DNA of 64,000 nucleotides from Actinomadura roseirufa (lineage in GTDB: Bacteria; Actinomycetota; Actinomycetes; Streptosporangiales; Streptosporangiaceae). Location of the stretch: assembly GCF_900659635.1 (NCBI RefSeq), contig NZ_CAACVB010000002.1:38567-102566 (forward strand), in the 5' to 3' direction. A program made the position numbers and the translations under genes. Numbering within the stretch: the stretch's first letter is position 1; the number at the start of each line of letters is the position of its first letter. This document shows, piece by piece, positions 61,554-64,000 of the stretch. Under the pieces are notes generated by a model that was given only the letters and a program-made list of their open reading frames with translations, searched no databases and had not been told where the DNA came from.

Positions 61554-62255
61554 ATGACGCGCATCGAGAACGTGACCGTGGCGGACGGTGAGTTCGCCCT
61601 GCATGTGTGGACGCCGGAGAGCGGGACGGGGCCGGGGATCCTGCTGGTCCAGGAAATCTTCGGGGTCGGGGACTACATGGAGGCCGTCGCCGGGGACCTG
61701 ACTCGTCTGGGGTACGTGGTCGCGGCTCCGGACATGTTCTGGCGGATCCAGCCGAACTGGGCCGTCAAGCACGACGAGCGGGCGTTGCCCGAGGGCGTGG
61801 CGAAGGTCTCCGCGTTCGACTGGGAGAAGGGCCCAGCGGACTTGGAAGCGGCTCTGCTCCATGTGCGCGGCCTCCCGGAAGTGGAGGGGCGCGTGGGGGT
61901 GCTCGGGTTCTGCTTCGGTGGGACGTTGGCGTTTCTGTTGGCGGCACGTGCCGAGGTGGACGCCATGGTGTCGTTCTACGGAGCGGGCGTGCCCGGTGCC
62001 CTAGGAGCGATTGACGGCATCAGCGCTCCTGCACAGTTCCACTTCGGTGGGTCGGACCCGTACATCTCCAGGGAAGACGTGGCGGCCGTCGAACGGGCCG
62101 TCAAGGGGCGGGATCGCACGGAGATTCACGTCCAGGAGGACGGCGGGCACGCCTTCCACAACCGGAAGGCGCCCATGTTCTACCAGCCGGAGCCCGCGGA
62201 ACGGGCCTGGCGTCTCACCGAGGAGTTCCTGGCCCGGTACCTGCCGGTGTCGTAG
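61554..62255 (+). CDS. Dienelactone hydrolase family protein
   Basis: A 233-residue alpha/beta hydrolase of the dienelactone hydrolase family. The conserved Glu is in VQEIFGVGDYM, the nucleophilic Cys in LGFCFGGTLAF (GxCxGG, diagnostic), with Asp in GGSDPYISRED and His in EDGGHAFHN. It opens lactone rings or cleaves esters in aromatic or alicyclic degradation. It follows the thioesterase by 1 bp, so the two are one transcription unit, and its 3' end overlaps the convergent ADP-ribosylglycohydrolase gene by 41 bp. Confidence 0.9.
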   Translation: MTRIENVTVADGEFALHVWTPESGTGPGILLVQEIFGVGDYMEAVAGDLTRLGYVVAAPDMFWRIQPNWAVKHDERALPEGVAKVSAFDWEKGPADLEAALLHVRGLPEVEGRVGVLGFCFGGTLAFLLAARAEVDAMVSFYGAGVPGALGAIDGISAPAQFHFGGSDPYISREDVAAVERAVKGRDRTEIHVQEDGGHAFHNRKAPMFYQPEPAERAWRLTEEFLARYLPVS

Positions 62256-63093
62256 CCCAGGGGGGAAGGGGCTCGGTCTCGGCGAGCCAGGCGGCCGGGG
62301 CGCCGCCGACGATGGCGCAGGTCGTGTCGATGTCCCCGCCCGCGGCTGCGGTGGTCCAGAACGCGGCCTCGGGGGCGCCGAGGTGCCGGGCGGCGGCCCA
62401 GAGGGTGAGCGGGACGGTGTCGTGCGCGGCGACGTCGCGGCCGTTGCCGAGGACGGCGGCGGCGGTCGCGGGGTCGCCGAGGGGCAGCAGGCCGCGGGCC
62501 TCGGCGATGCCCTCGCGGACCGTGCCGGGCGGGACGTGCCGCAGGATCTCGTCGAGGAACGGGCCGGGTCTCGGGGCGGCGGGTGCGAGGGACGCGGCGA
62601 CGGCGATGGCGACCGCTCCGGCGATGCCCTCGGGGTGGGGGTGGGTGACCTCGGCGGAGAGCGCGGCCTGGCGGGCCGCTTCGGCGGGGTCGCCGGCGAA
62701 CCAGGCGCCCAGAGGGGCGACGCGCATGGCGGCGCCGTTTCCCCACGAGCCCAGGCCGTCGAACGGCTCCTTGGCGAGGACACGCCAGTCTCCGCCTTCT
62801 CTTACGAGGCGCAACAGGCGTCCTGTGGACGGCCCATAGCCGCGGTCGAAGTCGTGGTGCTCGGCGAAGCTCGACGCAAGGGCGTCTTGGTCGATGGTCC
62901 CGTGTGTGGACAGGACTACGTAGATGGACGCGGCCATCTCCGTGTCGTCCGTCCACTGCCATGGGCCCGGTGGAAGGGTTTGTGCTTCGTAGGCGGGACG
63001 GTTCGCCGGGACGAAGAACTGGGAGCCCAGTGCGTCTCCGACGGAGAGGCTGCGAAGAGAGGCGCGCGCGCGTTCTGCGGCGTGTGTCGTCAT
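62215..63093 (-). CDS. ADP-ribosylglycohydrolase family protein
   Basis: A 292-residue member of the ADP-ribosyl-glycohydrolase (DraG/ARH-like) family, which removes ADP-ribose from proteins or small molecules. The two dinuclear-metal signatures are present: WTDDTEMAASIY early and GGDIDTTCAIVGG near the end, with GSWGNGAAMRVAPLGAWF in the middle. The ATG at 63093 overlaps the stop of the LuxR-type gene upstream (ATGA). No ADP-ribosyltransferase partner is within the window. Confidence 0.9.
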   Translation of the reverse strand: MTTHAAERARASLRSLSVGDALGSQFFVPANRPAYEAQTLPPGPWQWTDDTEMAASIYVVLSTHGTIDQDALASSFAEHHDFDRGYGPSTGRLLRLVREGGDWRVLAKEPFDGLGSWGNGAAMRVAPLGAWFAGDPAEAARQAALSAEVTHPHPEGIAGAVAIAVAASLAPAAPRPGPFLDEILRHVPPGTVREGIAEARGLLPLGDPATAAAVLGNGRDVAAHDTVPLTLWAAARHLGAPEAAFWTTAAAGGDIDTTCAIVGGAPAAWLAETEPLPPWATTPAGTGPGTPR

Positions 63094-64000
63094 GTGGTGG
63101 CTGCTTCGAGGGGTAGTCGGGACAGTTCGCGTCGGGATGAGATGCCGAGCTTCGGATACGCCTTGTAGAGGTGGTACTCGACGGTGCGGGGGCTGAGGAA
63201 GAGCTGGGCGGCGATGTCCCGGCTGCTCGTGCCCTCGGCGGCGAGCTTGACCACCTGGAGCTCTTGCGGAGTGAGCCGGTCGGCGAGGTTGGGTGCGGTG
63301 GGGGCTGCCGTGGGGGCGGAGTCGCCCGTGGCCCGGAGTTCGGCGCGCGCGCGGTCCAGCCAGGGGGCCGCGCGGAGGCTTTCGAAGATGTCCACAGCGG
63401 AGCGGAGCGGGGCTCGTGCGTCCGACCGTCGGCGTGCTCTGCGCAGCCACTCCCCATAGAGCAGTTCGGTGCGGGCCCGTTCGAAGGGGCGCGTCGCCCG
63501 CTCGTGTAGGCGAATGGCCCGTACGTAGGGTTCCTCGGTGTCGGTCAGTAGGGCTTCGCAGCGTGCCGCCACTGCGAGGGCCCACGGTTGCTCTCCTGCC
63601 TCCGCCCAGGTGCGGAACCGCTCGTAGGCCGGACGGGCTCGATCCGGTTCACCGGCGCGCGCCGCGGCCTCGACCTGGTCGGCGGCCGACAGCATGGCTG
63701 CGGCGCCGTACGCGCGGGGACCCTGCGCGCTCTTCTCCAGCCTGCGCAGTGCGTCGCCGTACCGGCCGAGGCCGAGGTCGAGCAGGCCGAGCGCGCCGTC
63801 GGCGGGGCCGTCCTGGGGCGCCGTCGCGGTCGGCTCGCGCAGGCGTGCCTCGTCGCCCTCGATCGCGGCGATCCGCGCGAGCACGGCGCCGAGGCGGTCC
63901 TCGCGGTGGGCGAGGCCGGTGTCGCGGGCCAGCCCGGCGGCCTCGGCCACGGCCGCCTCGGCGGCCTTGCCGACCCGTCTCCCGGAACGCCGCTGGAGGA
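63090..64000 (-). CDS. LuxR-family regulator with TPR-like helical region (C-terminal part)
   Basis: The reading frame is open to the window edge, so the N-terminus is missing. The visible 302 codons form Ala/Leu/Arg-rich helical repeats like those of large MalT/LAL-type regulators. They end with a LuxR/GerE HTH: LADRLTPQELQVVKLAAEGT, SRDIAAQLFLSPRTVEYHLY and KLGISSRRELSRLP. Proteins of this design often carry an N-terminal ATPase domain, which would lie outside the window. It is coupled to the ADP-ribosylglycohydrolase gene. Confidence 0.87.
   Translation of the reverse strand, partial: LQRRSGRRVGKAAEAAVAEAAGLARDTGLAHREDRLGAVLARIAAIEGDEARLREPTATAPQDGPADGALGLLDLGLGRYGDALRRLEKSAQGPRAYGAAAMLSAADQVEAAARAGEPDRARPAYERFRTWAEAGEQPWALAVAARCEALLTDTEEPYVRAIRLHERATRPFERARTELLYGEWLRRARRRSDARAPLRSAVDIFESLRAAPWLDRARAELRATGDSAPTAAPTAPNLADRLTPQELQVVKLAAEGTSSRDIAAQLFLSPRTVEYHLYKAYPKLGISSRRELSRLPLEAATT

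Overview
The window is very G+C-rich DNA with G/C-biased third codon positions, frequent GTG starts, several apparently leaderless genes and MsiK-style sugar importers that lack their own ATPase. All of this points to a high-GC actinomycete. A Streptosporangiales/Thermomonosporaceae-like host (for example Actinomadura) is my guess from gene content, not something the sequence proves. No ribosomal RNA, origin, integrase or CRISPR array is present. The only intact RNA gene seen is tRNA-Lys(UUU) at 59.5 kb.

Region 1 (0-13.3 kb) is a nitrogen/small-molecule catabolism block: a truncated XRE-cupin regulator, a YtcJ-type amidohydrolase, an MFS exporter overlapping a MocR-type regulator, methylmalonate-semialdehyde dehydrogenase, a malonate-semialdehyde-decarboxylase-like tautomerase, a urea transporter, two amidases and two TetR regulators with clear palindromic operators. 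Tandem 17-18-bp repeats precede both the amidohydrolase and the urea transporter and may tie them into one regulon. Region 2 (13.4-20.1 kb) carries an HSL-type esterase, a CUT1 sugar importer (lipoprotein plus two permeases) and a GH15 glycosidase fused to a degenerate trehalose-phosphatase domain. Region 3 (20.4-30 kb) holds a methyltransferase, an NmrA-type pseudogene, a luciferase-like flavoenzyme, a RibD-like reductase, a secreted NucA/NucB-type DNase, an FtsX-type ABC transporter and a divergent histidine kinase/response regulator pair.

Region 4 (30.0-35.4 kb) is the most unusual part. A three-gene minus-strand operon encodes a small single-helix protein resembling the constant component of bacterial conflict systems, a 1136-residue TPR-CHAT protease, and a free-standing paralogue of the CHAT protein's N-terminal domain. 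A solitary TrwC/MobF-relaxase-like protein, apparently without its catalytic tyrosine, is divergently transcribed from it. I regard this as a candidate undescribed defence or programmed-death system. Region 5 (35.8-43.3 kb) is a complete actinobacterial version of the functionally unassigned E. coli yhfSTUVWXYZ operon, in the order yhfZ-Y-U-T-php-S-X-W, with nearly every gene translationally coupled to the next.

Region 6 (43.3-59.5 kb) looks like a worn genomic island. It holds a secreted esterase, an unrecognised 541-residue protein, a decayed copy of the tRNA-Lys 3' half with its downstream DNA, a DUF4232 secreted protein, a Hint-toxin remnant, PadR/HAAS genes, a defective IS3 element, and a LacI-controlled minus-strand operon (flavin reductase, DUF1116, glutamine-synthetase-like ligase, gamma-glutamyl hydrolase, NCS1 permease). 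Nested IS30/IS3 debris and the intact tRNA-Lys follow. The operon reads as uptake, gamma-glutamylation and deglutamylation of an unknown nitrogen compound. Region 7 (59.8-64 kb) has a cytochrome P450 back to back with a thioesterase and a dienelactone hydrolase, then an ADP-ribosylglycohydrolase and the C-terminal part of a LuxR-type regulator that runs off the window.
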